Source: Acidimicrobiia bacterium
GTDB lineage: Bacteria; Actinomycetota; Acidimicrobiia; Spongiisociales; ZC4RG35
Length of the DNA stretch: 64,000 nucleotides
NCBI GenBank assembly: GCA_017577575.1
Contig: PKRG01000001.1
Location: 1 to 64,000 of the forward strand
Direction of reading: 5' to 3'
Part shown: positions 16,424-25,211 of the stretch, in pieces
Position numbering within the stretch: the first letter of the stretch is position 1
Layout: every line of letters starts with the position of its first letter
Translations under genes and position numbers: made by a program
Notes under the pieces: model-generated
Seen by the model: only the letters and a program-made list of their open reading frames with translations
Database searches by the model: none
What the model was told of the DNA's origin: nothing

Positions 16424-18034
16424 TCATCCGCCCAGACCTGCCGTCACCGCACCGCCCTGGAACGCCATCTCGACGAGGGAGCCGACGACGTCGTTGGTGA
16501 CTCCGAAGATCAGGTTCGGGTAGAAGCCCACGACGACGGTGAAGATGATGAGCGGCACCCAGGCGGTCATCTCGAACCGGTCGACGTCGTGGAAGTTGCG
16601 CCCGACCCACTCGTCGCTGGGCTCGCCGAAGTTCACCTGCTGCAGCATGTAGAGCATGTACCCGGCGGTGAGCACGGTGCCGATGGCGCCGGCGACCATG
16701 GCCGACCGGAACACGGTCAGGCTCAGCCCGTCCAGCGGGTTGTAGGAGCTGACGAGTGACATGAACTCGCCCCAGAACCCGGCGAGGCCGGGCAAGCCCA
16801 AAGATGCCATGGCCGTGAACCCGAGGATGCCGCCCATGATCGGCATCAGCTTCATCTGACCGCCGAGGCGGGCCATCTCCCGGGTGTGGTAGCGGTGGGC
16901 CATCGAGCCGGCGATGAAGAACAGGAGGCCGGTGATGAGGCCGTGGGCCACCATGCCGATGATGGAGGCGTTGATGCCGACATCGGTGAGCGTCGAGATT
17001 CCGAGCATCACGAAGCCCATGTGGCCCACCGAGGAGAAGGCGATGAGCCGCTTCATGTCGGTTTGGGCCAGGCAGGCCAGCGAGCCGTAGATGATGCCGA
17101 TGGCCGACAGGATGGCGATCACCGGAGCCCACCGCACCGCCTCGTTGGGCAGGATGGGCAGCGAGATCCGCACGAAGCCGTAGGTGCCGAGCTTGAGGAG
17201 GATCGCCGCCAGGAGGACCGAGCCGACGGTCGGCGCGGCGGTGTGGGCGTCGGGCAGCCAGGTGTGGAGCGGCCACATCGGCACCTTCACGGCGAAGCCC
17301 AGGAAGAGGCCGAAGAAGACCAGGAAGGCGAACGTGCCGGTGAAGGCCCCGCTGGCGCCCAGGTTGGTCAGCTCGACGATGTCGAAGGTGCGGTCACCGA
17401 ACTCCCCGGAGCGGAAGTACAGCGCCAGGAAGCCCAGCAGCATGAAGGCCGAGCCGAACAGCGTGAACAGGAAGAACTTGATGGCGGCGTAGAGGCGGGT
17501 CTCCACCACCCGGCTGAAGCCGGGGATCTTGCGGGGCGCCTTGTCGCCCCAGATGCCGATCAGGAAGTACATCGGGACCAGGACGACCTCGAAGAAGATG
17601 AAGAAGAGGACGAGGTCGAGGGCGACGAACGTGCCGTTCATGCCCGTGAGGAGGATCATCATCAGCATGAGGAAGGCCCGCGGGTTGCGCGGCTCCTCCC
17701 AGTGGTCCCACGAGTAGATGACGGCCAGCACCGTCACGAAGCACGACAGGACCAACAGCGGCAGGCTGATCCCGTCGACACCGAGGTGGAAGTTGGAGTC
17801 GATTGCGGGGATCCACCGTGTGTTCACCTCGAACTGGTAGGTGTTGTAGGTGTCGAGGTCGAAGTCGAACAGGCCGATGGCCACCAACGACAGGCCGAAG
17901 GTGACGAGGGAGAACAGAAGGGCGGTGGCCTTGACGGCGTCTTCCTTCTCCTTGGGGATCAGGCCCAGGACCAGTGCCCCCACCAGCGGCAGGAACACGA
18001 TCAGGGGAAGTCCCCAAGTGTCAAACCATTCCAT
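16424..18034 (-). CDS. nuoM: NADH-quinone oxidoreductase-like subunit M (complex I cluster 1)
   Basis: 536 residues of an antiporter-like membrane subunit with about 14 helices. It carries the conserved glutamate in FIFFEVVLVPMYFLIG and the characteristic VPMWPLHTWLPDAHTAAPT with pumping-channel lysines (LLKLGTYGF). A PRKIPGFSRVVETR insert follows the FFE helix, where the cluster 2 copy has only a short SERRR loop. ATG at 18034 lies 15 bases after the nuoL1 stop. Part of the 11-gene operon. Confidence 0.95.
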   Translation of the reverse strand: MEWFDTWGLPLIVFLPLVGALVLGLIPKEKEDAVKATALLFSLVTFGLSLVAIGLFDFDLDTYNTYQFEVNTRWIPAIDSNFHLGVDGISLPLLVLSCFVTVLAVIYSWDHWEEPRNPRAFLMLMMILLTGMNGTFVALDLVLFFIFFEVVLVPMYFLIGIWGDKAPRKIPGFSRVVETRLYAAIKFFLFTLFGSAFMLLGFLALYFRSGEFGDRTFDIVELTNLGASGAFTGTFAFLVFFGLFLGFAVKVPMWPLHTWLPDAHTAAPTVGSVLLAAILLKLGTYGFVRISLPILPNEAVRWAPVIAILSAIGIIYGSLACLAQTDMKRLIAFSSVGHMGFVMLGISTLTDVGINASIIGMVAHGLITGLLFFIAGSMAHRYHTREMARLGGQMKLMPIMGGILGFTAMASLGLPGLAGFWGEFMSLVSSYNPLDGLSLTVFRSAMVAGAIGTVLTAGYMLYMLQQVNFGEPSDEWVGRNFHDVDRFEMTAWVPLIIFTVVVGFYPNLIFGVTNDVVGSLVEMAFQGGAVTAGLGG

Positions 18035-18049
18035 CGGAATCAGCCCTCT

Positions 18050-20074
18050 CTATCGCACCAGTACGAACACGATCACCAACACGATCGCCCCCATCACGAA
18101 GGACGCCGCGTACTGCTGTACACGCCCGGTCTGGAGCTTGCGCAACCCAGACCCGGCGGCGTCGGCTGCGGCCGACAAACCGTTGACGATCCCGTCGATG
18201 CCGCGCTGGTCGACACCGCCATAGATGAACCGGGCGAGATGGTAGACCAGTCCGCCGACCCCGTTGACGACGCCGTCGATGATGTAGGTGTTCGTCCAGT
18301 TCACGAAGCGGGCGAACGGGCCCATCGTGAACCGGGAGATGCCCAGGGCGACGTCGTCCATGTAGTACTTGCGGCGGAACAGCGGGTACAGGACCGGGAT
18401 CTCGAGACGGTCGCGGGCCTGCTGGGTGTCCCTGTCCGGGGCGAAGATCAGCCAGCCCAGCACGATGCCGGCCACGGCGGCGAGGAGGCCCACTCCGGCG
18501 AGGAAGAAGTCGATCGCCTCGGCGTGGTGGTCCCCCATCGGCACCACCCGCACCGCCAGCCACTCGGTGAAGTTGCCGATTCCGGGCCAGGACACGCCGG
18601 GGATGTTGAGGAGGCCGGCGACCACGGAAGGGACGGCGAGGGCGATCAACGGCACGGTCATGACCGGCGGCGACTCGTGGGGATGGCCATGGCCCTTGTA
18701 GGTCCCGTGGAAGGTGAGAGCCACCGCCCTGGTCATGTAGAAGGCGGTGACGAAGGCGCCGGCGATGGCGATCCACATAACGGCGGTGTAGCCCTCGTGG
18801 CCCAGCGTGGCGAGGATCTCGTCCTTGGACCAGAAGCCCGACAGCGGGAAGATCCCGGCCAGGGCCAGCGCCCCGATCACGAAGGTGGCATAGGTGCGCG
18901 GCATGTACTTGCGCAGCCCGCCCATGTCGGACATGTTGTTGGAGTGGACGGCGTGGATCACCGATCCGGCGCCGAGGAAGAGCAGCGCCTTGAAGAAGGC
19001 GTGGGTGAACAGGTGGAACAGGCCGGCGGTGTAGCCGCCGGCGGCGACCGCCGTCATCATGTACCCGAGCTGGGAGACGGTCGAGTAGGCGAGCACCTTC
19101 TTGATGTCGTCGACGACGAGGGCGAGCAGCCCCATGGCGAACAGCGTGATGGTGCCGATCGCCACCATCCACGGCCGCAGGTCGGCGGCCATCTGCTGGT
19201 AGAGCGGGAAGGTCCGGGCCATCAGGTAGATCCCGGCGGTGACCATGGTGGCGGCGTGCATCAGGGCCGACACCGGGGTGGGGCCGGCCATGGCGTCGGG
19301 GAGCCAGATGTGGAACGGGAACTGGGCGGACTTGCCCATCGCCCCGAAGAAGAGCAGCGCCCCGCCGGCGATCGCCACCGCGCTCAGGGCGGCGTTGCCC
19401 TCGACCGCGGCGAGGTTCAGCTCGGCGAAATCGAACGAGCCGATCGCCACCCCCAGGAACACGGCGCCTAAGAGCAGGCCCACGTCGGCCAGCTTGTTGA
19501 CCATGAACGCCTTGTTGCCGGCGTTCACGTTCTCGTGGTCTTCCCAGTAGAAGCCGATCAACAGGTACGAGGCGAGGCCGACGCCCTCCCAGCCGATGAT
19601 CAGCTGGACCAGGTTGGGGGCGCCGACGAGCAGCAGCATCGAGCCGGCGAACAGCGAGAAGGCGGCGAAGAACCACGGCACCCGCCGGTCGCCCTCCATG
19701 TACCCGACCGCGTAGGTGAACACGAGGAGGCCGACCAGGTTGACGAGCAGGTACATCATGATCGACAGGCCGTCGACCGCCCACCCCAGCTCGAAGGTGA
19801 GCCCCGAGCCGATGTCGCCGACGACGAACCTGACCGGCTCGCGCAGGACCCCCTCGGTCATGTTGAGGACGAAGAGGACCACCGCCCAGACCGTGTTGAT
19901 GGCGAGGGCACCGATGGCGAACTCGGCCCCGTTGTATCGGAGGCGCTTGCCGAAGGCGAGGATGAGGAGGAAGGCGACGAACGGCGAGATCAGCATGATC
20001 CCGGCCGTGTCGGCCCACCATCCGCCGTCTCCGGCGTGAGTGGCCTCAGCAGCGGCGAACAGAAGGGAACCCAT
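18050..20074 (-). CDS. nuoL: NADH-quinone oxidoreductase-like subunit L (complex I cluster 1)
   Basis: 674 residues, the largest antiporter-like subunit, with about 16 membrane helices and the long amphipathic lateral helix expected after residue 520 or so. Family motifs are WEGVGLASYLLIGF, FPFHIWLPDAMAGPTPVSALMHAATMVTAG and IKKVLAYSTVSQLGYMM. It is distal in the membrane arm and pumps protons. ATG at 20074 shares one base with the nuoK1 stop (TGATG). It is about 45 residues longer than the cluster 2 paralogue. Confidence 0.95.
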   Translation of the reverse strand: MGSLLFAAAEATHAGDGGWWADTAGIMLISPFVAFLLILAFGKRLRYNGAEFAIGALAINTVWAVVLFVLNMTEGVLREPVRFVVGDIGSGLTFELGWAVDGLSIMMYLLVNLVGLLVFTYAVGYMEGDRRVPWFFAAFSLFAGSMLLLVGAPNLVQLIIGWEGVGLASYLLIGFYWEDHENVNAGNKAFMVNKLADVGLLLGAVFLGVAIGSFDFAELNLAAVEGNAALSAVAIAGGALLFFGAMGKSAQFPFHIWLPDAMAGPTPVSALMHAATMVTAGIYLMARTFPLYQQMAADLRPWMVAIGTITLFAMGLLALVVDDIKKVLAYSTVSQLGYMMTAVAAGGYTAGLFHLFTHAFFKALLFLGAGSVIHAVHSNNMSDMGGLRKYMPRTYATFVIGALALAGIFPLSGFWSKDEILATLGHEGYTAVMWIAIAGAFVTAFYMTRAVALTFHGTYKGHGHPHESPPVMTVPLIALAVPSVVAGLLNIPGVSWPGIGNFTEWLAVRVVPMGDHHAEAIDFFLAGVGLLAAVAGIVLGWLIFAPDRDTQQARDRLEIPVLYPLFRRKYYMDDVALGISRFTMGPFARFVNWTNTYIIDGVVNGVGGLVYHLARFIYGGVDQRGIDGIVNGLSAAADAAGSGLRKLQTGRVQQYAASFVMGAIVLVIVFVLVR

Positions 20075-20379
20075 CACCACCTCATCAGGTCCAGCTCGTC
20101 GACGTTGGCGGACTGGCGGTTGCGGAAGATCATCAGGATGATGGCCAGGCCGATGCCCACCTCGGCGGCGGCGACGGTGAGGACGAAGATGGAGAAGACC
20201 TGGCCGATGGCCTCCGAGGTGCGCCACATCGCCTCGAAGACGACGAGGTTGATGTTGACGGCGGCGAGCATGAGCTCCACGGACAGCAGCACCAGCACGG
20301 CGTTGCGCCGGACGAGGAGCCCGTAGACGCCCAGGGCGAACAGGGCGGCGGCGAGGACGAGGAACTGACTGGCGATCAC
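20074..20379 (-). CDS. nuoK: NADH-quinone oxidoreductase-like subunit K (complex I cluster 1)
   Basis: 101 residues with three membrane helices and the two buried glutamates needed for proton transfer (Glu35 in LLSVELML and Glu73 in AAEVGIGLAI). GTG at 20379 overlaps the nuoJ1 stop (GTGA) and is preceded by CCAGGAGGTCG, which fixes the start. Small membrane-arm subunit between NuoJ and NuoN. Confidence 0.94.
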   Translation of the reverse strand: MIASQFLVLAAALFALGVYGLLVRRNAVLVLLSVELMLAAVNINLVVFEAMWRTSEAIGQVFSIFVLTVAAAEVGIGLAIILMIFRNRQSANVDELDLMRW

Positions 20380-20924
20380 ACCGACCTCCTGGATTCCTCC
20401 TCGAGGGGCGTCAGGTCGCGGCGGGCGATGGCGATGCCACCCACCAACGCGGCGAGGAGGATGAACCCGACCACCTCGAAGGGGACCACGAACCGCCCGA
20501 TGAAGGCCCGTGCGAGGGAGGCCGTGTCGGTGGCGGTGCCGATCTCGACGAGCTCGGCGTTGCCGAAGGTGGTGACGGTGGCGTACGACAGGACCGCGAA
20601 CACGACGAGGGAGATGAGAGCGGCGGGCAACTTCTTGTCGTTGTCCAGCGCCACGTCGAGCCCCGTCGGCGCCCGGGTGATCATGATTCCGAACAGGAAC
20701 AACACGATCACCGCCCCGATGTAGACGAGGACGACCACCAGGGCGACGAACTCGGCGGAGAGGAGGATGAAGTTGACCGCCACCCCGCCGAGAGCGGCGA
20801 CGAGGAACAGGGCGGCGTGGACCACGTTCTGTGAGGTGACGACCCGGAAGGCCGACACCAGCGTCAGCACGCCCACCACCAGGTAGACCCAGTTGACCGG
20901 CTGAGACAACCACTCGCCCATCAT
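20376..20924 (-). CDS. nuoJ: NADH-quinone oxidoreductase-like subunit J (complex I cluster 1)
   Basis: 182 residues with five membrane helices and the conserved third helix VYIGAVIVLFLFGIM, which in complex I contains a pi-bulge and couples quinone reduction to pumping. It starts at ATG 20924, with a 28-base gap after nuoI1, and overlaps nuoK1 downstream. Confidence 0.93.
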   Translation of the reverse strand: MMGEWLSQPVNWVYLVVGVLTLVSAFRVVTSQNVVHAALFLVAALGGVAVNFILLSAEFVALVVVLVYIGAVIVLFLFGIMITRAPTGLDVALDNDKKLPAALISLVVFAVLSYATVTTFGNAELVEIGTATDTASLARAFIGRFVVPFEVVGFILLAALVGGIAIARRDLTPLEEESRRSV

Positions 20925-20952
20925 CGATCCTCTCTGCTCCGGACAGGCGACA

Positions 20953-21441
20953 TCACTGTGCGATCTCCGGCTGCTCGGGGACGGTGGCGAGCCACTCCGA
21001 CAGGCGCTCCTTGTCGTGCATCAGCTTCCCCATCTCGTACTCGGAGTACTCGTACTCGGGGCTCCAGAACAGGGCGTCGAACGGGCACACCTCGACGCAG
21101 ATGCCGCAGTACATGCAGAGGGCGTAGTCGATGTCGAACCGGTCGAGGGTGTTGCGGATCTTGACCCGGCCGCCGGGCTTGTCGGGCGGCACCTCGACCT
21201 TGTGGCCCTCGATGTAGATGCACCAGTCGGGGCAGTTGCGGGCACACAGCATGCACACGGTGCATGCCTCCTGATCGAGGGCGATGACCCCGCGGGCCCG
21301 GGGGACCGGCGTCTCCTTGACGTCCGGGTACATCACCGTCTTCAGGTGCTTTCCGGGCATGAAGATGGTCTTGAACATCGTGGAAAGGGTCACCCACATG
21401 CCCTTCCACAGTCCGAGCCCGGGGAACGTGCGGGTGCTCAC
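20953..21441 (-). CDS. nuoI: NADH-quinone oxidoreductase-like subunit I, 2x[4Fe-4S] ferredoxin (complex I cluster 1)
   Basis: 162 residues with two CxxCxxCxxxCP cluster motifs: Cys60/63/66/70 (CTVCMLCARNCP) and Cys109/112/115/119 (CMYCGICVEVCP). They hold N6a and N6b, which carry electrons to N2 in NuoB. The GTG start at 21441 directly follows the nuoH1 stop. In an EFG-less complex this subunit is the most likely entry point for electrons from a soluble donor such as ferredoxin. Confidence 0.95.
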   Translation of the reverse strand: MSTRTFPGLGLWKGMWVTLSTMFKTIFMPGKHLKTVMYPDVKETPVPRARGVIALDQEACTVCMLCARNCPDWCIYIEGHKVEVPPDKPGGRVKIRNTLDRFDIDYALCMYCGICVEVCPFDALFWSPEYEYSEYEMGKLMHDKERLSEWLATVPEQPEIAQ

Positions 21442-22446
21442 TCAGATCACCACCTTCAGGATCGCCGTGACGGCGATGTTGGCGAGGGCAACGGGAACCA
21501 GCACCTTCCAGGCCATGGACTGGAGCTGGTCTTCGCGGAACCGCGGGAACGTCCAGCGGAACCACAACATCATGAAGACGAGCAGGAACGACTTGGCGAT
21601 GAGCACGACGGGCCCGAGGACCGTGGCCAGGTCGCCGCTCAACCCGGGGAAGTGATAGCCGCCCAGGAAGAGGGTGGCGGCGATCGCCGACATCGTGAAC
21701 ATGTTCACGAACTCGGCCAGGTAGAAGAACAGGAACCGGAAGCCGGTGTACTCGGTCATGTAGCCCATCACCAGCTCCGACTCGGCGACGGGCATGTCGA
21801 AGGGGATGCGGGACAGCTCGGCCAGGGCAGCGATGAAGAAGACCACGAAGCCGACGAATTGCGGCACCACGTACGGGATTCCCGAGGCGATCTGGGCCTG
21901 GACGATCCCGTCCAGGTTCATCGTGCCGGCGAGGATCACGACACCCACCACCGACAGGACCAGCGGCAGCTCGTAGGCGATGAGCTGGCCGGCGGCCCGG
22001 AGGCTCCCGATCAGCGAGTACTTGTTCGCCGACGACCAGCCGGCCACCAGCACGCCGATCGTCGACAGCGAGGAGATGGCGAGGGCGTAGAAGAGCCCCA
22101 GCTCGAGGTTGCGGAAGGCCATGTCGGGCCCGAACGGGATCACCACCACCAGGGCGACGGTGGCGGCCAGCACCAGCGCCGGAGCGAGCTTGAAGACCTG
22201 CCGGTCGGCGTCGGCGGGGATGACGTCTTCTTTCTGGAAGAACTTGAGGCCGTCGGCGATCAGCTGGGCCCAGCCCCAGCGCCCGCCGGCGTAGTAGGGG
22301 CCGACCCGGTTCTGCATCTTCGCCGAGAGCTTCATCTCGGCGAAGCCGATGATCATGCCGATCACGGGCACGAGCAGCGCCACGATCAGGAGCTTGATGA
22401 TCAGCCCGAGCCAGAAGTTGGCCATGATGTCGGCGATCAGACTCAT
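21442..22446 (-). CDS. nuoH: NADH-quinone oxidoreductase-like subunit H (complex I cluster 1)
   Basis: 334 residues with eight or nine membrane helices. It has the quinone-chamber loop LSRIPFDMPVAESELVMGYMTEYTG with its acidic cluster, and QNRVGPYYAGGRWGWAQLIADGLK near the N-terminus. It links the quinone site to the proton channels. ATG at 22446 overlaps the nuoD1 stop (ATGA): nuoD runs straight into nuoH with no room for nuoE, F or G. Confidence 0.95.
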   Translation of the reverse strand: MSLIADIMANFWLGLIIKLLIVALLVPVIGMIIGFAEMKLSAKMQNRVGPYYAGGRWGWAQLIADGLKFFQKEDVIPADADRQVFKLAPALVLAATVALVVVIPFGPDMAFRNLELGLFYALAISSLSTIGVLVAGWSSANKYSLIGSLRAAGQLIAYELPLVLSVVGVVILAGTMNLDGIVQAQIASGIPYVVPQFVGFVVFFIAALAELSRIPFDMPVAESELVMGYMTEYTGFRFLFFYLAEFVNMFTMSAIAATLFLGGYHFPGLSGDLATVLGPVVLIAKSFLLVFMMLWFRWTFPRFREDQLQSMAWKVLVPVALANIAVTAILKVVI

Positions 22447-23633
22447 CGGTCCACGTCTCCCAGAACGAAGTCGAGCGAGCCCATGATGGCGATGATGTCG
22501 GGGACGAGGACCCCCTCGAGGATCCACGGCAGCACCGAGATGTTCGAGAACGACGCCGAGCGGATCTTCAGCCGGTACGGGCCCTGTCCACCTTCGGAGA
22601 CGAGGTAGTAGCCCATCTCGCCCTTGGGGTTCTCGGCCCTGACGTACGTCTCGCCCTTGGGCACCTTGATGACCTTGGGCACCTTGGCCTGGATCGGGCC
22701 GGAGGGGATCGAGTCGATCGCCTGCTGGACGATCTTCGCCGACTCGCGGATCTCCTGGAGGCGGCACCACCACCTGTCCCAGCAGTCGCCGTTCTGGGTG
22801 GTGATGACCTGGAAGTCGAACTGGTCGTAGGGCAGGTAGTTCTCGACCTTGCGGAGGTCGAACGGCACGCCGGAGGCGCGCAGGTTGGGGCCGGTGACCC
22901 CGTAGGCGACCGCCACCTCGGGCGGGAGGACGCCGATGCCCTTGGTCCGGGCGAGGATGATCTCGTTGCCTGCCACCAGGTCCTCGAGCTGGTCGCAGGC
23001 GTGCAGGACCTCGTCCATGGCCCGCCGGGTCTCCTCGTAGAAGGTCTTGGGGAGGTCCTGGACCAGCTTGCGGGTCTTCGAGCCGGAGCCGTAGGCGGGC
23101 TTGACGCCGCCGATGCGGTTGAAGTTGGGATGGAACCGGCCGCCGGTGACTCCCTCGAGCAGGTCGAGGACACGCTCCCGCTCCCGGAGGGCGAAGAACA
23201 GCGGGGTCTGCGCCCCCAGCTCGAGCGGGTAGGAGGCCATGAAGATGAGGTGAGAGGCCATCCGGGCCATCTCGGTGAGGATCAGGCGGATCCAGAGCGC
23301 CCGGGGCGGCACCTCGAGCTCCATGAGCTTCTCGGCGGCGGTGATGAAGGGGATCTCGTTGGCGTAGCCGGCCACCCAGTCGATCCGGTTGACGATGGTC
23401 GTGATCTGGGGGTAGTTGCGCACCTCGGCGAGCTTCTCGTAGCCGCGATGCATGTAGCCGATCACCGGCCGCACGTCGTAGGCGCGCTCGCCGTCGACGC
23501 GGGCGACGAGGCGCAGCACCCCGTGGGTCGACGGGTGCTGGGGCCCGATGTTGAGGGTCATCTCGGGGGTCTGCAGCTCCACCGAGACGGAGACCTCGGA
23601 GAGGTGACGGACCAGGTCCTGGTCGAGTGTCAC
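22443..23633 (-). CDS. nuoD: NADH-quinone oxidoreductase-like subunit D (complex I cluster 1)
   Basis: 396 residues, the quinone-binding 49-kDa-type subunit. Histidines 33 and 37 are in NIGPQHPSTHGVLR and the conserved C-terminus is DFVLGDVDR. It lacks the roughly 40-residue N-terminal extension of the cluster 2 copy. GTG at 23633 overlaps the nuoC1 stop (GTGA). With NuoB it forms the quinone pocket. Confidence 0.95.
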   Translation of the reverse strand: MTLDQDLVRHLSEVSVSVELQTPEMTLNIGPQHPSTHGVLRLVARVDGERAYDVRPVIGYMHRGYEKLAEVRNYPQITTIVNRIDWVAGYANEIPFITAAEKLMELEVPPRALWIRLILTEMARMASHLIFMASYPLELGAQTPLFFALRERERVLDLLEGVTGGRFHPNFNRIGGVKPAYGSGSKTRKLVQDLPKTFYEETRRAMDEVLHACDQLEDLVAGNEIILARTKGIGVLPPEVAVAYGVTGPNLRASGVPFDLRKVENYLPYDQFDFQVITTQNGDCWDRWWCRLQEIRESAKIVQQAIDSIPSGPIQAKVPKVIKVPKGETYVRAENPKGEMGYYLVSEGGQGPYRLKIRSASFSNISVLPWILEGVLVPDIIAIMGSLDFVLGDVDR

Positions 23634-24265
23634 GCTTCCTCCTCTTCGCTCTCGGCCTCTTCGGCGCCCTCCTCGGCCTCCTCGGAGGGCATGCCCTCGA
23701 CGTCGACCTTGCCCGGCCAGGGCTTCACCTCACGGGCGAGGAGAGGGAACGTCTTGCGCAACGGGTTGCCCAAGAACCCCTCCGGCAGGTACAGGTGGGA
23801 GAGGTCGGGGTGGCCGATGAAGCGGATGCCGAACATCTCGTGGGCTTCCCGCTCGTGCCAGTTGGCGCCGGCGTACACGTCGATGAGGGTGTAGACCTCG
23901 GGGTTGTCGTGGTCGAGGCGGGTGGAGAAGGTGACGCGCTTGCCCTCGCTGACGTCGCTCACCGTGCAGAGGAGCTCGATGAACTCTTCTTCGAGCGGCT
24001 CCTCCAGCGGCTCGCCGACCGCAGTCTCGTTGGACCAGTCGATCGCCGACAGGAACGAGAACAGCACCAGGCCGAACTCGTCGCGCGCAGTCGTGAGGGC
24101 CTGCACCCACCGTTCCGCCGGCACCGACACCTTGATGGTGTCGAAAGCGATGGTGGCTTCGCCACCGACCGCCTCGGCGACGGAGTTGGCGAACTCCGTC
24201 AGCGGGTGCGGGGCCTCGGCCGTCTCCTGTTCTGGGGCTTCCGCCTCAGGCTGGCTGGAGGTCAC
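23630..24265 (-). CDS. nuoC: NADH-quinone oxidoreductase-like subunit C (complex I cluster 1)
   Basis: 211 residues, the 30-kDa-type peripheral subunit, recognised by WHEREAHEMFGIRFIGHPDLSHLYLPEGF. Both ends are unusual. The first 20 residues are rich in Glu and Pro, and the last 20 (192-211) are nearly all Glu, Ala and Ser. GTG at 24265 lies 20 bases inside the end of nuoB1. The acidic tail is absent from the cluster 2 NuoC and could be a docking surface for a basic electron donor; that is inference. Confidence 0.92.
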   Translation of the reverse strand: MTSSQPEAEAPEQETAEAPHPLTEFANSVAEAVGGEATIAFDTIKVSVPAERWVQALTTARDEFGLVLFSFLSAIDWSNETAVGEPLEEPLEEEFIELLCTVSDVSEGKRVTFSTRLDHDNPEVYTLIDVYAGANWHEREAHEMFGIRFIGHPDLSHLYLPEGFLGNPLRKTFPLLAREVKPWPGKVDVEGMPSEEAEEGAEEAESEEEEA

Positions 24266-24743
24266 GCTGATTCCACTTCTCGCGAATGTCTTCCCCCTGG
24301 ATCTTCTTCTGGAGCAGGACGATGCCCTCCAGAAGCGCCTCGGGCCGGGGTGGGCAGCCGGGCACGTAGACATCGACGGGGATCACCTGATCCACGCCCT
24401 TGGTGACCGAGTAGGAGTCCCAGTAGGGGCCGCCGCAGTTCGCGCACGAGCCCATGGAGATGACGTACTTGGGCTCGGGCATCTGCTCGTAGAGGCGCTT
24501 GATCGACGGCGCCATCTTGTCGGTCACCGTGCCCGCCACGACCATGAGGTCGGCCTGGCGGGGCGAGGCGGGCAGCGGGATGATCCCGAAGCGCATGGAG
24601 TCGAAACGAGGGCCCGACGCCGCCATCATCTCGATGGCGCAACAGGCGAGGCCGAACTGGAACAGCCACAGGGAGTACTTGCGGGACCAGTTGAGAAGCC
24701 ACGAGACGGGCTTCGGGGCGCCGAACTTCTGGACTACTCCCAC
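24246..24743 (-). CDS. nuoB: NADH-quinone oxidoreductase-like subunit B (complex I cluster 1)
   Basis: 165 residues. It carries the N2 [4Fe-4S] ligands: tandem Cys34-Cys35 in FGLACCAIEMM, Cys100 in ISMGSCANCGG and Cys130 in YVPGCPPRPEALL. N2 passes electrons to quinone at the NuoD interface. GTG at 24743 overlaps the end of nuoA1 by 10 bases. Confidence 0.95.
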   Translation of the reverse strand: MGVVQKFGAPKPVSWLLNWSRKYSLWLFQFGLACCAIEMMAASGPRFDSMRFGIIPLPASPRQADLMVVAGTVTDKMAPSIKRLYEQMPEPKYVISMGSCANCGGPYWDSYSVTKGVDQVIPVDVYVPGCPPRPEALLEGIVLLQKKIQGEDIREKWNQRDLQPA

Positions 24744-25105
24744 CGCAGGACTCCCTTCTTGATGGCGTAGAAGAGGCCCTCGACCAGCGTCAGCATGAAC
24801 AGCAGGATCGCTACGAGGCCGAACACGCCGAGGTCCTCGGCGATCAGGGCCCAGGGGAAGATGAACACGGCCTCCACGTCGAAGAGGACGAAGAGCAGAC
24901 CGAAGATGTAGTAGCGGACATAGGTCTGCGACCACCCGGTCCCCACCGGGTCGACGCCGCACTCGTAGGTGGTGAGCTTCTCCTCCGTCGGATTGGAGGG
25001 GCGGAGGATGGCGGCGACGCCGAGCATCACGAGTACCAGCACCACGCCGAAGGCGGCGAAGGCTCCGACAGTCAGGTAGTCCTGGAAGTAAGTGGACATA
25101 TCCAT
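24734..25105 (-). CDS. nuoA: NADH-quinone oxidoreductase-like subunit A (complex I cluster 1)
   Basis: 123 residues with three membrane helices and the loop TTYECGVDPVGTGWSQTYVRYY. It keeps the ECG cysteine known from mitochondrial ND3, which the cluster 2 copy lacks (ESG). First gene of the 11-gene operon. ATG at 25105 has no strong ribosome site; a second ATG lies two codons on. Confidence 0.93.
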   Translation of the reverse strand: MDMSTYFQDYLTVGAFAAFGVVLVLVMLGVAAILRPSNPTEEKLTTYECGVDPVGTGWSQTYVRYYIFGLLFVLFDVEAVFIFPWALIAEDLGVFGLVAILLFMLTLVEGLFYAIKKGVLRWE

Positions 25106-25135
25106 ATCTGCTGGTATCGAGGACCGGCGGGAGCG

Positions 25136-25164
25136 AGTATAGGAACGGGACGGCTGAGCACGAA
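25136..25164 (-). promoter_or_regulatory. nuoA: Candidate promoter for the 11-gene nuo operon
   Basis: On the minus strand, TTCGTG (25164-25159) and TATACT (25141-25136) are separated by 17 bases. TATACT matches five of six positions of the -10 consensus and lies 31 bases before the nuoA1 ATG. The -35 is weak. The region is shared with the divergent phosphodiesterase gene. Confidence 0.5.
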
Positions 25165-25211
25165 TTCGCCTCGCGGCCGGGACACTCCCGGTTCGGTGAT
25201 ACCGTCCCGGC

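Noticed and set aside
16886..19471. Very long open frame on the plus strand (861 codons)
   Set aside because: Antisense to nuoM1 and nuoL1, whose protein matches are unmistakable. The translation is rich in Asp, Gly, His and Arg, as expected of a GC-rich shadow frame.
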